From NCBI GenBank assembly GCA_025370055.1, contig CP073041.1, positions 1,426,001 to 1,490,000 of the forward strand: a stretch of DNA of 64,000 nt, given 5' to 3'. A program made the translations under genes and the position numbers. The notes beneath the pieces are model-generated. The model ran no database searches, was not told the origin of the DNA, and saw only the letters and a list, made by a program, of their open reading frames with translations. The DNA comes from Woronichinia naegeliana WA131 (GTDB taxonomy: Bacteria; Cyanobacteriota; Cyanobacteriia; Cyanobacteriales; Microcystaceae). Shown piece after piece: positions 8,224-17,072 of the stretch (its first letter is position 1; every line of letters starts with the position of its first letter).

Positions 8224-9519
8224 ATGACCGCCACCTTAATCGCTCCTAAAATTGCGCCATCTAAGCATCCCCACGCCGATGTGATTCATCGTCTCGAAGC
8301 AGGTGGATCAATGCTGCCTGATACCCCTGAAAACTTGATGCAAATTATCGGTATCTATAAAGCCTACGCGGTGCCGATGGACTTTTATTGGCGAGATTTA
8401 TTGTATATTGCCGAGCAGGTTTTTCTGGAGCCTTTACCCTTTTTCAAATACTTTTTACCCCAGGAATATCTAGACTTAGAAAATCACTATGCCGGGGATA
8501 ATGCCGATCTCAGAATTTGGCGAGGTCGGGGTACAGCCCATCCCGAATTATTAGAATTTATGGAAAAGGGGAAAACCCGAAAAATGCCCAAATTATTCCA
8601 TCATTTATGGCACGATCGCATCAATATGGAATTTGCCGAAGCCTGTATGCAAGCGATGTTATGGCATGGTCGGGATATGGGCTGGGGATTATTTGATGGC
8701 TATTTAGATAGTGATGAATATAAAGCCAATGCGGATCGGGCGATTAAGGCTTATTTTAAATACAATCCGCCCATGTTAGCCCTCTATAAACTTTTTCCAG
8801 AAATGTTTTTAGAGCAAGTGCGAATGATGTCCTATTATTCCAATTTAGGATTATTTTGGGAAGTAATGGCTCCTGTCTTTTTTGAAATGTCGGATATTTA
8901 CGATGAAGGCGGTTTTAAGGGCGTTCCTGATGCGATGAATTTCTTAGTTAATGGTATCTTTGCGATCGCGGGTCGTCCCATTTATCATCGTGTGAATATT
9001 CGCGGTGAATGGTTTGATATTATTCCCAAATCTAAGGGGTTTACCTGGCTCTATGAAGCGGCATTACCCTATGTGGAAGCGGTCTTTTATCGCACTTCAC
9101 CTTTCCGAGGCACAAAATCCTATAATGCCCAGGCTAAACAGGTTCCTGAAAACCAAAAAGATTTTCACTATGGCATTTTATACGCCGATGTTTTTCCAGT
9201 AGGAACGGCAGGCATTCCACCCACTTTATTGATGGATGATATGTATCATTTTCTGCCCGATTATTTGGTTAAATATTATCAAGAACATTGTCGTGGAGAG
9301 GAAGATGTGCTGATTCAATTAGGGATTACCTTTCAGCGATCGATGTACAATGTTACTTCGGCAGTAATTCAAGCCTTACGAACGGCTTTGTTATATCCCT
9401 TAGATGATCCTAACCCCCGACATTTAGAGAAAAATCGTCAATTTTTTGAAGCGCAAATAGATCGTTTCCTCCGTCCCGAAGCCCGTTTACGGGATATTCA
9501 AAGTCCGAATTATCGTTAG
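8224..9519 (+). CDS. cupA: CO2 hydration protein CupA (ChpY)
   Basis: Peripheral subunit of 431 residues that carries the CO2-hydrating activity of NDH-1MS and binds on the cytoplasmic face to NdhF3/NdhD3. The full length looks like the CupA/CupB (ChpY/ChpX) family. The HHLWHDR segment at residues 126-132 lies in the region where His130 and Arg135 were reported to hold a zinc ion in the Thermosynechococcus structure; His130 is present here, but the alignment of the arginine cannot be fixed by eye. No signal peptide or membrane helix is evident. The start is the ATG at 8224, 116 nt after ndhD3, with a hairpin repeat between them. Confidence 0.92.
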   Translation: MTATLIAPKIAPSKHPHADVIHRLEAGGSMLPDTPENLMQIIGIYKAYAVPMDFYWRDLLYIAEQVFLEPLPFFKYFLPQEYLDLENHYAGDNADLRIWRGRGTAHPELLEFMEKGKTRKMPKLFHHLWHDRINMEFAEACMQAMLWHGRDMGWGLFDGYLDSDEYKANADRAIKAYFKYNPPMLALYKLFPEMFLEQVRMMSYYSNLGLFWEVMAPVFFEMSDIYDEGGFKGVPDAMNFLVNGIFAIAGRPIYHRVNIRGEWFDIIPKSKGFTWLYEAALPYVEAVFYRTSPFRGTKSYNAQAKQVPENQKDFHYGILYADVFPVGTAGIPPTLLMDDMYHFLPDYLVKYYQEHCRGEEDVLIQLGITFQRSMYNVTSAVIQALRTALLYPLDDPNPRHLEKNRQFFEAQIDRFLRPEARLRDIQSPNYR

Positions 9520-9524
9520 AGAAG

Positions 9525-9554
9525 TCCCCCTTTTTAAGGGGGATTTAGGGGGAT
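9525..9554 (+). repeat. G/C-tract hairpin repeat (family P), copy 4
   Basis: CCCCCTTTTTAAGGGGGATT then TAGGGGGATC, starting five bases after the cupA stop; slightly shorter tracts than the other copies. Confidence 0.8.
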
Positions 9555-9659
9555 CAATCTTAAATCTATTGAGTTCATTGAGTTCTATTATTAAGAATTA
9601 AAATCGACTTTTTCTTGAAAACAATGAAAACTCCTGTCTTTACAACTTCAATTTTATCC

Positions 9660-9753
9660 TTCTTAGCCCCCTTTAAAAGGCCATCCATCACACAAAATTG
9701 GTGAAAGCCTTAATGTAAGTTGATCCCCCCTAGCCCCCCTTAAAAAGGGGGGA
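9660..9753 (-). repeat. Longer dispersed repeat containing family P copy 5
   Basis: The segment begins TTCTTAGCCCCCTTTAAAAG and ends with a reverse-oriented family P hairpin (GATCCCCCCTAGCCCCCCTT at 9722, then AAAAAGGGGGG). The same arrangement, diverged in the middle, recurs at 34149-34241 upstream of sufC. Confidence 0.7.
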
Positions 9754-9786
9754 ATCGTTAGTAAACCTTAAGTAAGAGAAAAAATT

Positions 9787-10188
9787 ATGCCTGATATTGT
9801 TGATATTGCTGTTAGTAACGAAGGATTTTCTACCCTAGTGACCGCCGTTAAAGCTGCCAACTTAGTCGAAACCTTAAAAAGTCCTGGCCCCTTTACCGTT
9901 TTTGCTCCGACCGATGATGCTTTTGCCAAACTTCCCCCTGGAACAATTACCACACTAGTACAAAATATCCCCCAATTAACTCGTATTTTATGTTTTCACG
10001 TTGCCCCAGGCAAATTAATGAAAGCTGATTTGGAAAAATTATCATCGGTAACATCTGTGGAAGGTTCACCCATTTCTCTAGATTTCACTGAAGCTTTTGA
10101 AGTCAAAAATGCCACTGTTGTTGCGGCGGATATTGAGGCAGATAATGGCGTTATCCATGTAATTGATAATGTTATTTTAATGGGTTAA
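9787..10188 (+). CDS. cupS: CupS, fasciclin (FAS1) domain protein
   Basis: Small soluble subunit of 133 residues made of one FAS1 domain ([20 protein letters not shown] near 33-52, then [13 protein letters not shown] at the C-terminus). In Synechocystis CupS is part of the same NDH-1MS complex and stabilises or tunes CO2 uptake. There is no signal peptide, which separates it from secreted fasciclins. It is the last gene of the ndhF3 cluster here, 267 nt after cupA; the gap holds two hairpin repeats, so a separate transcript or mRNA processing is possible. Confidence 0.88.
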   Translation: MPDIVDIAVSNEGFSTLVTAVKAANLVETLKSPGPFTVFAPTDDAFAKLPPGTITTLVQNIPQLTRILCFHVAPGKLMKADLEKLSSVTSVEGSPISLDFTEAFEVKNATVVAADIEADNGVIHVIDNVILMG

Positions 10189-10335
10189 GTTGTTGAGGTG
10201 AACCTCAAGATGGAACGTCTCGCTGATCAAGGTTGAAAGACGATCGCCCCTTGAGGCAATTGGACAAACATGGGAAGATAGGAAGGATTGTGCTTTTCTC
10301 CCCTGTATTTAGTCCTCTATTTTCACCAATCCCCT

Positions 10336-11538
10336 ATGCAATGTCGTGTCTGTGATTCCACCCAGCTAGAATTGGCCGTTGATCTTGGTTCCCAGCCCTG
10401 GTGTAACCATTTTCTGAAACCCGAAGAAGTGGGACAGGAACCCTACTATCCATTGCGAGTTTTGTACTGCCATGATTGTGGAACGGTACAGTTGGATTAC
10501 ACTGTCAAAAAAGAGATTATGTTTGGCGATCATACCTATTTATCAGGTGTGACCAAATCGCTAAGTGAGCATTTTCGTCAGGTCGCGCTGGAAATAGACG
10601 AACGATTTTTTAAAGATAAAACTCAGAAATCAGTGTTAGATATTGGTTCCAATGACGGGACACAATTAAAGCATTTTCAAGCTTTGGGATACGAAGTTTT
10701 AGGGGTAGAATCTTCAAAAACAACGGCTAAAATTGCCAATGATGCGGGTGTGCCAACCCTGAATGATTTCTTTAATTTAGAAGTCGTTAAAAAGCTAGAT
10801 CGTAAATTTGATGCCATTAATGCGGCAGGAGTCTTTTTCCATCTCGAAGAGTTACATTCAGTAACGGCAGGTATTCGGGAAGCCTTAGCCAAAGATGGCG
10901 TATTTGTAGTGCAGTTTCTTTATATGAAACGCATTGTCGAAAACCTTGCTTTTGATCAGATTTACCATGAACACCTGCTTTATTATAATCTTCAGACCAT
11001 TGAAGTACTATTAAATCGGCATGGTTTAGCGATGTTTGATGCCTATTTAGCTCCCATTCATGGCGGTTCTATTGTTGCTTTTGTGGGTCATCAGGGTAGT
11101 CGGCCAGTCAGCGATCGCCTACAGGCCATGAGACAGGCAGAAAAAGAAGCCAAGAGTAATGAATTTCAAACCTATCTGGAATTTGCTCAACGGATTGAAC
11201 AGATGAAAGTGGAAAATCTTGCCTATCTAGAGCAGGCTAAACAAGCGGGGAAAAGCATCTGGGGATTTGGCGCACCCGTTAAAGGCAATACTTTGCTCAA
11301 CTATTTTGGCATTGGTACTCAGTATTTAGATTACTTAGTGGAAAAAAATGAATTGCGTCGTGGTTTATATTCCCCCGGAATGCACATTCCCTTAAAAATC
11401 GAGAGAGAGTTAACTGCCTTGCCCGATATTTACTATGTTTTAGCCTGGAATTTTAAACGAGAAATTTTAGCCAATAATCAAGCCTTAATTGATCAAGGTT
11501 TGGAATTTTTCTTCCCCGTTAATCCGCCGGATGCTTAA
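10336..11538 (+). CDS. Class I SAM-dependent C-methyltransferase with N-terminal zinc site
   Basis: Methyltransferase of 400 residues with the three-part layout of sugar C-methyltransferases: an N-terminal zinc-binding domain (CRVC at 3-6 and YCHDCG near 42-47), a Rossmann AdoMet domain (VLDIGSNDGTQLKHF) and a C-terminal domain with GFGAPVKGNTLLNYFGI. Related enzymes methylate nucleotide-linked keto-sugars; the real substrate is unknown. I start it at the ATG at 10336, which gives the usual MQCRVC opening, rather than at the upstream TTG at 10288. No sugar-biosynthesis partner lies next to it. Confidence 0.8.
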   Translation: MQCRVCDSTQLELAVDLGSQPWCNHFLKPEEVGQEPYYPLRVLYCHDCGTVQLDYTVKKEIMFGDHTYLSGVTKSLSEHFRQVALEIDERFFKDKTQKSVLDIGSNDGTQLKHFQALGYEVLGVESSKTTAKIANDAGVPTLNDFFNLEVVKKLDRKFDAINAAGVFFHLEELHSVTAGIREALAKDGVFVVQFLYMKRIVENLAFDQIYHEHLLYYNLQTIEVLLNRHGLAMFDAYLAPIHGGSIVAFVGHQGSRPVSDRLQAMRQAEKEAKSNEFQTYLEFAQRIEQMKVENLAYLEQAKQAGKSIWGFGAPVKGNTLLNYFGIGTQYLDYLVEKNELRRGLYSPGMHIPLKIERELTALPDIYYVLAWNFKREILANNQALIDQGLEFFFPVNPPDA

Positions 11539-11593
11539 TGATAATCTCTATTCATTTTAAGCATTTTTTACTGAATATTATTGGGGACAATGA

Positions 11594-12235
11594 ATGACTG
11601 TTGAACTGCGAAGTTATGTTTATTTAGATAGTTTACAACCTCAACATGCAGCTTATATTGGTACAGTGGCAGTGGGCTTTTTGCCATTACCAGGAGATTC
11701 CTCTCTTTGGGTAGAAGTCTCTCCGGGGATTGAAATTAATCGCATTACCGATATCGCGCTTAAATCCGCCGTTGTTCAGCCAGGGGTATTATTTGTAGAA
11801 CGACTCTATGGTTTATTGGAAATTCATTCCTCAAATCAGGGAGAATTGCGGGCTGCTGGTCAAGCGATTTTGGGTTATTTAGGGGTCAAAACCCACGAAT
11901 GCCTAAAGCCCCAGGTGGTTTCTAGTCAAATTATTCGCAATATTGATGCTTACCAGGCCCAGTTAATTAATCGCAATCGACGAGGGCAATTGTTGTTAGC
12001 GGGTCAAACGTTATTTGTATTAGAAGTTCAACCCGCCGCCTATGCTTCTTTAGCAGCTAATGAGGCCGAAAAAGCGGCCTTGATTAATATTTTACAGGTG
12101 AGTGCGATCGGGAGTTTTGGACGACTCTATTTAGGGGGTGAGGAAAGAGATATTATTGCTGGATCACGGGCTGCCCTAGCGGCGATCGAGAATGCCCCTG
12201 GACGCAAACCGATGTTGTTAGGCAAACAGGAATAA
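11594..12235 (+). CDS. ccmP: Carboxysome shell protein CcmP (tandem BMC-T trimer)
   Basis: Carboxysome shell protein of 213 residues with two fused BMC domains (about 1-100 and 105-205), forming pseudohexameric trimers with a large gated pore. Sequence and length match the CcmP family closely: it opens [20 protein letters not shown], and the second half has [20 protein letters not shown]. CcmP is normally encoded away from the main ccm operon, as here, although this copy lies 1.4 kb from the CO2-uptake cluster. The ATG at 11594 gives the standard N-terminus. Confidence 0.92.
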   Translation: MTVELRSYVYLDSLQPQHAAYIGTVAVGFLPLPGDSSLWVEVSPGIEINRITDIALKSAVVQPGVLFVERLYGLLEIHSSNQGELRAAGQAILGYLGVKTHECLKPQVVSSQIIRNIDAYQAQLINRNRRGQLLLAGQTLFVLEVQPAAYASLAANEAEKAALINILQVSAIGSFGRLYLGGEERDIIAGSRAALAAIENAPGRKPMLLGKQE

Positions 12236-12250
12236 TTTCTCTTAAAAAAA

Positions 12251-12997
12251 TTAACTTTCCTTGAGAAAAGCCTGATAACTTTCCCCCATTTCCTTAACGG
12301 CCACTTCGTAAAATTGTTTACCCTGTTCTGGGGTGGCAAGAGCCGGATTTGACCCCATACGACCATCGGGATAATGTTGTCGAAAAGCATTGGCACCATA
12401 AATGCTATGGCCAGAGGCAACGGGACTACTGAGGGGGACATTTTTAATAGCTTCTGGATAGACAAATTGAGTCAGGGCAACTTCACTGGGAGTGGCATGG
12501 GAACCTTCTTCATTACCGTAGAGTTGCTTGGCTAATTGATAAACGGAACGGGCCATAAACCAATTTCCGACTTGACAGCGTACCTGGGCCGCGTTATCAA
12601 GACGCAATAATTCTAGATGGTAATACACTTCCGAAAAAGCCGCTTTCAGGGTCGCAATATTGCCGCCATGACCATTGAGAAAATAAAAATGAGTAAAGCC
12701 AGCCCTAGCTAAACTGGTGACAGAATCTAATACTACTTGAATGAGGGTACTGGGCCGCAAACTCATACTGCCTGGAAAGGCTAAATGGTGTAGGGCCATG
12801 CCCACTGCAATGGTCGGGCCAATCATGGCTCCCGTTTCTTCTCCCACTCCCTTGGCGATCGCCTCTGCACAGATCGCATCCGTTCCAATTAATCCCGTCG
12901 GGCCATGTTGCTCGGTGGAACCAATGGGGAGAATAATACCCGTAGAAGACTTAAGATATTCTTCCACTTCTGGCCAAGTGCAAAGCTGAAGTAACAT
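12251..12997 (-). CDS. Creatininase family amidohydrolase
   Basis: Metal-dependent amidohydrolase of 248 residues. Metal-binding motifs of the creatininase fold are all present: GSTEQHGPTGLIGTD near 26-40, LNGHGGNIATL near 108-118 and an EEGSHATPSE segment near 163-172. Members include creatininase, MftE-like peptidases and enzymes of riboflavin/F420 degradation; the substrate cannot be deduced. It converges on ccmP with a 15-nt gap and has no obvious operon partner. Confidence 0.82.
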   Translation of the reverse strand: MLLQLCTWPEVEEYLKSSTGIILPIGSTEQHGPTGLIGTDAICAEAIAKGVGEETGAMIGPTIAVGMALHHLAFPGSMSLRPSTLIQVVLDSVTSLARAGFTHFYFLNGHGGNIATLKAAFSEVYYHLELLRLDNAAQVRCQVGNWFMARSVYQLAKQLYGNEEGSHATPSEVALTQFVYPEAIKNVPLSSPVASGHSIYGANAFRQHYPDGRMGSNPALATPEQGKQFYEVAVKEMGESYQAFLKES

Positions 12998-13063
12998 TGG
13001 TGTTAAAAAACTCCCCTAAAATTTCTAACGGCTCCCACCTGAAGTGCTGAGAGGCTCTTTTCT

Positions 13064-13858
13064 ATGGTATATCTTGGCATGGAAGCTCACCTCATCCCAC
13101 TTTTTATGCTATCCCTTGACGCACCAACCTTCTCAAAAAAACCAGAGTTAGTCCAAACTCATCGCATTCTGATTGTTGAAGATGAAGAAGTTATTCGGCA
13201 AATGATTGTCATTGCCCTAGAGGAAGAAGGTTATGAAGTGATTACTGCCAGTGATGGCCGTTCTGCCCTATCTCTCCTACAGGAACTTGGGGAAGCAACG
13301 GGAAAACCCTCAGTTGATTTAGTCTTGTTGGATTTGATGTTACCCCAGGTGAATGGCTTAGATATTTGTCGTTTATTACGCTATCACGGTAATACTATTC
13401 CGATTCTCATTTTGAGTGCTAAAGCCAGCGAAACAGACCGGGTTCTGGGTTTAGAAGTGGGAGCCGATGATTATCTCACCAAACCCTTCAGTATGCGAGA
13501 GCTAATTGCTCGCTGTCGTGCTTTGATTCGTCGTCAGAATTTTAGTGTGGTTTCTCCCTCACCCTGTCGCAAATTTCGAGATTTATCTCTCTATCCCCAG
13601 GAATGCCGTGTTATCTTGCGTGGCGAAGAAATTGCTCTAGCGCCTAAAGAATATCGCCTTTTAGAATTATTTATGAGTTATCCTCGGCGCGTCTGGTCAC
13701 GGGAACAATTGATTGAGCAGGTTTGGGGTATGGATTTTATGGGAGATACGAAAACTGTTGATGTTCATATCCGTTGGCTCAGGGAAAAGCTAGAAGTTGA
13801 TCCCAGCCAGCCAGAGTATATTATTACGGTACGGGGTTTTGGTTATCGTTTTGGTTAA
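13064..13858 (+). CDS. sphR: OmpR-family response regulator, SphR-like
   Basis: Response regulator of about 264 residues: receiver domain with acidic pair in VEDEEV, phospho-acceptor Asp in LVLLDLMLPQ, Lys in LTKPFS, then an OmpR/PhoB winged helix (KTVDVHIRWLREKLE). The sequence around LSAKASETDRVLGLEVGADD resembles cyanobacterial SphR, the activator of phosphate-starvation genes, and a SphS-like kinase follows 39 nt later. ATG codons at 13064, 13079 and 13106 are all possible starts; no Shine-Dalgarno decides between them. Phosphate sensing is inferred from similarity. Confidence 0.8.
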   Translation: MVYLGMEAHLIPLFMLSLDAPTFSKKPELVQTHRILIVEDEEVIRQMIVIALEEEGYEVITASDGRSALSLLQELGEATGKPSVDLVLLDLMLPQVNGLDICRLLRYHGNTIPILILSAKASETDRVLGLEVGADDYLTKPFSMRELIARCRALIRRQNFSVVSPSPCRKFRDLSLYPQECRVILRGEEIALAPKEYRLLELFMSYPRRVWSREQLIEQVWGMDFMGDTKTVDVHIRWLREKLEVDPSQPEYIITVRGFGYRFG

Positions 13859-13897
13859 ATAGGATGTTCACTTCCCTTGCCCCTTCATGGCTCGATT

Positions 13898-15175
13898 ATG
13901 GACTTTTTCACCTTACTCCTAGGGGTTATGGTTGGGTTTGGCTTAGGAACGTGGGAACGATATCGCCTCAAAAGCCGCCTTCGACCCCTGCTCACCTCTC
14001 TCCCTGATACGGCTGAGGTGGCCCAATCCCTTTCTCTCACCTCTTTAGTGCGTCGGGAGATCACCTATCTTTCGGAAAAATGTCAGGCTTATCAGGAGGA
14101 ACTGGAACTTTGGCAATATTTGATGGATCAGTCTCCCCTCGGTTATCTCCGCATTGATGCTGATAATTATTTGCGCTGGTGTAATCCGCAAGCTCAACAG
14201 CTTTTGAAAATTGATCGCTGGCAGCCAGACCAATTACGGCTAGTCCTAGAATTAGTGCGCTCCTATGAGTTAGACCAGCTTATTGAAAAAACCCGTCAAA
14301 GCCAACAAAATCGGGTGGAGGAATGGTTTTTTTATCCGGCTCCAGAATCGGTAGAAAATGGCCAACAAAGTTTTGCGCTCTCTTCTCGTTTGTTAAGGGG
14401 TTATAGTTACGCGTTGCCCCAAAAACAGGTAGTGGTGATGCTAGAGAATTTGCAACCTTTGGCTGAATTAACCCGTAGCCGCGATCGCGCCTTTTCTGAT
14501 TTAACCCATGAACTCCGTACTCCACTCACGGCTATTTCTCTGGTGGCGGAAACTCTGGAAAAACGGTTACAAAATCCAGAACGCCAATGGGTAGAGCAAA
14601 TGCTGGGCGAAACGAAGCGATTACAGTATTTGGTAGAAAATTGGCTAAACTTGACGGCTATTCAGGAAAATCCGCAACAGTTTTTGCAATATCAACCGTT
14701 GGAATTGCGAGAGTTAATTTTTGACCGTTGGCAGAGTCTTCAACCCTTTGTACAGCATAAGCCGGTACGATGGCAATATCAAGGGCCGGATGAAGTGAGG
14801 CTAGAAGCTGATCCTGATCGCCTTATGCAGGTTTTTTTGAATCTTTTGGATAACAGCCTGAAACATAGTCCTCCCGACGGTTTAATTGAGGTTAAAGTCC
14901 AGTATCTAGAGACAAAAGCTGTTTGGGAGATTCAAATCATTGATCAAGGTGAGGGGTTTTCAGCGGCCGATTTACCCTATATTTTTGAGCGGCTGTATCG
15001 TGGAGAAGTTTCCCGTACTCGTCAAGGTTTAGTGCGAGAGCGACAGGGCAGTGGTTTGGGATTGGCGATCGCCAAGGAAATTGTCGAAGCCCATGGAGGA
15101 ACTCTCACTGCTCACAACTCCCCTGTAACGGGAGGAGCCTGTCTGACGATCCATTTACCTCAAAAGAAAACTTAA
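13898..15175 (+). CDS. sphS: Sensor histidine kinase, SphS-like
   Basis: Histidine kinase of 425 residues: one N-terminal membrane segment (about 3-20), a PAS-like domain (about 80-170), the dimerisation/phospho-acceptor helix with His in FSDLTHELRTPL, and an ATPase domain with N box (NLLDNSLKHSP), G1 (DQGEGF) and G2 (GSGLGLAIAKEI). This is the layout of the phosphate sensor SphS. I start at the ATG at 13898; an upstream in-frame TTG at 13877 would add seven residues. It follows the response regulator closely and is surely co-transcribed with it. Confidence 0.82.
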   Translation: MDFFTLLLGVMVGFGLGTWERYRLKSRLRPLLTSLPDTAEVAQSLSLTSLVRREITYLSEKCQAYQEELELWQYLMDQSPLGYLRIDADNYLRWCNPQAQQLLKIDRWQPDQLRLVLELVRSYELDQLIEKTRQSQQNRVEEWFFYPAPESVENGQQSFALSSRLLRGYSYALPQKQVVVMLENLQPLAELTRSRDRAFSDLTHELRTPLTAISLVAETLEKRLQNPERQWVEQMLGETKRLQYLVENWLNLTAIQENPQQFLQYQPLELRELIFDRWQSLQPFVQHKPVRWQYQGPDEVRLEADPDRLMQVFLNLLDNSLKHSPPDGLIEVKVQYLETKAVWEIQIIDQGEGFSAADLPYIFERLYRGEVSRTRQGLVRERQGSGLGLAIAKEIVEAHGGTLTAHNSPVTGGACLTIHLPQKKT

Positions 15176-15266
15176 TTTTTTGTAAAAAATTGTTCGATCC
15201 CCTTCTGCTTATTTTTAAAAATGATACAATGTTTCTAAACTTCTATCCCTTCAGAATCTGTTCTTC

Positions 15267-15917
15267 ATGATTAAACAATTTTTTTGGGTTAAAACTCTTG
15301 GTGTTGGCTCAGTCATCCTTTATTTGACGGGAATGCAACCTAGTCAAGCCCAGGACACCGGTTTCGTTTGTGCTGTCACTAACGATAATGTTCCGACAAC
15401 CTTTGCCCAGACAGGTGACGGCCCTGTGGACGTTTTTAAATGGCAATCCACCTATTTTCGTCCTCCCTATACCCCCATGCAACGCTGTCAGGAAGTTACT
15501 GAACGTATGAATAGTTTTGCGGCTCAGGGAATGTTGGACTACATCACCACTGGCCGTGTTAATAATCAGCCAGTTCTCTGCGCGGGTTCAGCCTGCGATC
15601 GCAGTGGTAGTAACGTTTTGTTAACCTTAAGACGAGATCAAAATCCGAACCAAGTTTTACAGGAAATTAATGCTAATCGGGCAGGTGCGGCCGGCCCCTC
15701 TCGACAATTAAGTGGTGGCAGCAGTTCATCTAGTTCCAGCTTTATCAAACAAAATAGTGATGGAACCATCAGTCTCAACGTTAAAAAATATTTAGGGGCT
15801 GCTTCTAAAAGTCCCTTTAAATCAACTCCCAACAATTCTTCCACATCACCTATTTTTAACAACAATTCCCCCTCTACTCCCTCACCTTCAGGGAGTTCCT
15901 CTGGCCGCAAATGGTAA
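15267..15917 (+). CDS. Exported COP23-domain protein with terminal GRKW tail
   Basis: Exported protein of 216 residues: signal peptide 1-28 ending QAQ, a COP23 domain (about 29-140, with paired Cys in FVCAV, RCQEV, VLCAGSACD), then a Ser/Pro/Asn-rich linker from 145 onward and the C-terminus PSGSSSGRKW. COP23 was described in cyanobacteria as a circadian membrane-associated polypeptide of unknown activity. The tail is the notable part: the next three genes also encode exported proteins ending in an Arg-containing motif and Trp. It is the first of four same-strand genes (15267-20000). Confidence 0.82.
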   Translation: MIKQFFWVKTLGVGSVILYLTGMQPSQAQDTGFVCAVTNDNVPTTFAQTGDGPVDVFKWQSTYFRPPYTPMQRCQEVTERMNSFAAQGMLDYITTGRVNNQPVLCAGSACDRSGSNVLLTLRRDQNPNQVLQEINANRAGAAGPSRQLSGGSSSSSSSFIKQNSDGTISLNVKKYLGAASKSPFKSTPNNSSTSPIFNNNSPSTPSPSGSSSGRKW

Positions 15918-16059
15918 ACTATCTCATTTTTAGATTGCATGGCAACTTTGCCGAAAATCTTCTCAAAAAAGACTTAAGCTTTTTGTCGCTGTGCGTTCTG
16001 AATGATGCACAACTGCGGCTGATTGTGCCTAACTTCTTCTCCTTTTTTTCAGGCAGTTT

Positions 16060-16965
16060 ATGAATGGTCGTTTACTAATCCTCGTCACTAGTTTGATCAG
16101 TTTTGGGTTAGGATTCTTCCTTCAGGGCTTGCCCAGGGGAAATTGTAGCCCCAACATAGTCGAATCGAGCTATGCCCCTAAAAGTGAGGTTTTATCGCCA
16201 TCCTATGCCCCAAGCTCTTCTAAAACACCAGACGTTTTAGAGCAATATGCCCGCTCAATTACGGTCAAAGTTTTATCAGGAGAAAATTGGGGTTCGGGAA
16301 TTTTAATTCGTCAGAAAGACAATATTTATAATGTCTTGACTAATCAACATGTTCTGATCTTTGGAGAGGGGAAGAGTTATCGTATTGTTACATCGGACGG
16401 TAAAACCTATCCTGCTAAATTAGTGACTATCAAGGGCCTATCTCATCAAGATTTGGGACTGTTGCAGTTTAAGAGCCAAAAAAAATATACTATTGCAATC
16501 CTTTCTTCTAAGGTAAAACCGATTCAAAGCGAAAAAGTATTGGCAGCAGGTTTTCCTTTTGATAGTCGTTTTAAGGGTTCCCAAGGTTTTTTAGTTAATT
16601 GGGGTCAAATCGAAATTCTGAATACTCGTTCTTTCGGTGGGGGATATCAGATTGGTTACAGTAATTTAGTTAAAAAAGGAATGAGCGGGGGGCCATTAAT
16701 CAACCTTCAAGGTCAGGTTATCGGTATTAATGGTGTACATAAATATCCTCTTTGGGGCAATCCTTACGTTTTTAACGATGGCGATACTGCTTCCCCATCT
16801 GAAAAACAGAAAATGAGTCAATTTAGTTGGGCTATACCTATCCAAACTTTTTTAGAAATAGCTCCCCAGTATCTCGAAAAAAACACGCAAAGAAGAACAG
16901 AAAAAGTTACGCAAAAAAAGATAGTTCCCCTATCTAATCCACCTTTACCAGATAGAAGTTGGTAA
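16060..16965 (+). CDS. Exported trypsin-like serine protease with DRSW tail
   Basis: Protease of 301 residues of the trypsin/Deg-like fold. An N-terminal hydrophobic segment (5-22) exports or anchors it. The catalytic triad is readable: His97 in LTNQHVL, Asp131 in SHQDLGLLQF, Ser209 in KKGMSGGPL. There is no PDZ domain, unlike DegP/HtrA. After about residue 265 comes a basic, Pro-rich linker, and the protein ends NPPLPDRSW, resembling the tails of its neighbours. It lies 142 nt after the COP23 gene and 107 nt before the next gene. The natural substrate is unknown. Confidence 0.85.
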   Translation: MNGRLLILVTSLISFGLGFFLQGLPRGNCSPNIVESSYAPKSEVLSPSYAPSSSKTPDVLEQYARSITVKVLSGENWGSGILIRQKDNIYNVLTNQHVLIFGEGKSYRIVTSDGKTYPAKLVTIKGLSHQDLGLLQFKSQKKYTIAILSSKVKPIQSEKVLAAGFPFDSRFKGSQGFLVNWGQIEILNTRSFGGGYQIGYSNLVKKGMSGGPLINLQGQVIGINGVHKYPLWGNPYVFNDGDTASPSEKQKMSQFSWAIPIQTFLEIAPQYLEKNTQRRTEKVTQKKIVPLSNPPLPDRSW

Positions 16966-17072
16966 CTCACTTGCTTGGCCTACTAATTGTAAGCGATCGC
17001 CTCTTGAGATTGCTGGTATTTTTTAGTTAAAAACGTACCTCTATTCTAATTTTATGTGCTCTCTGTTTTGAA

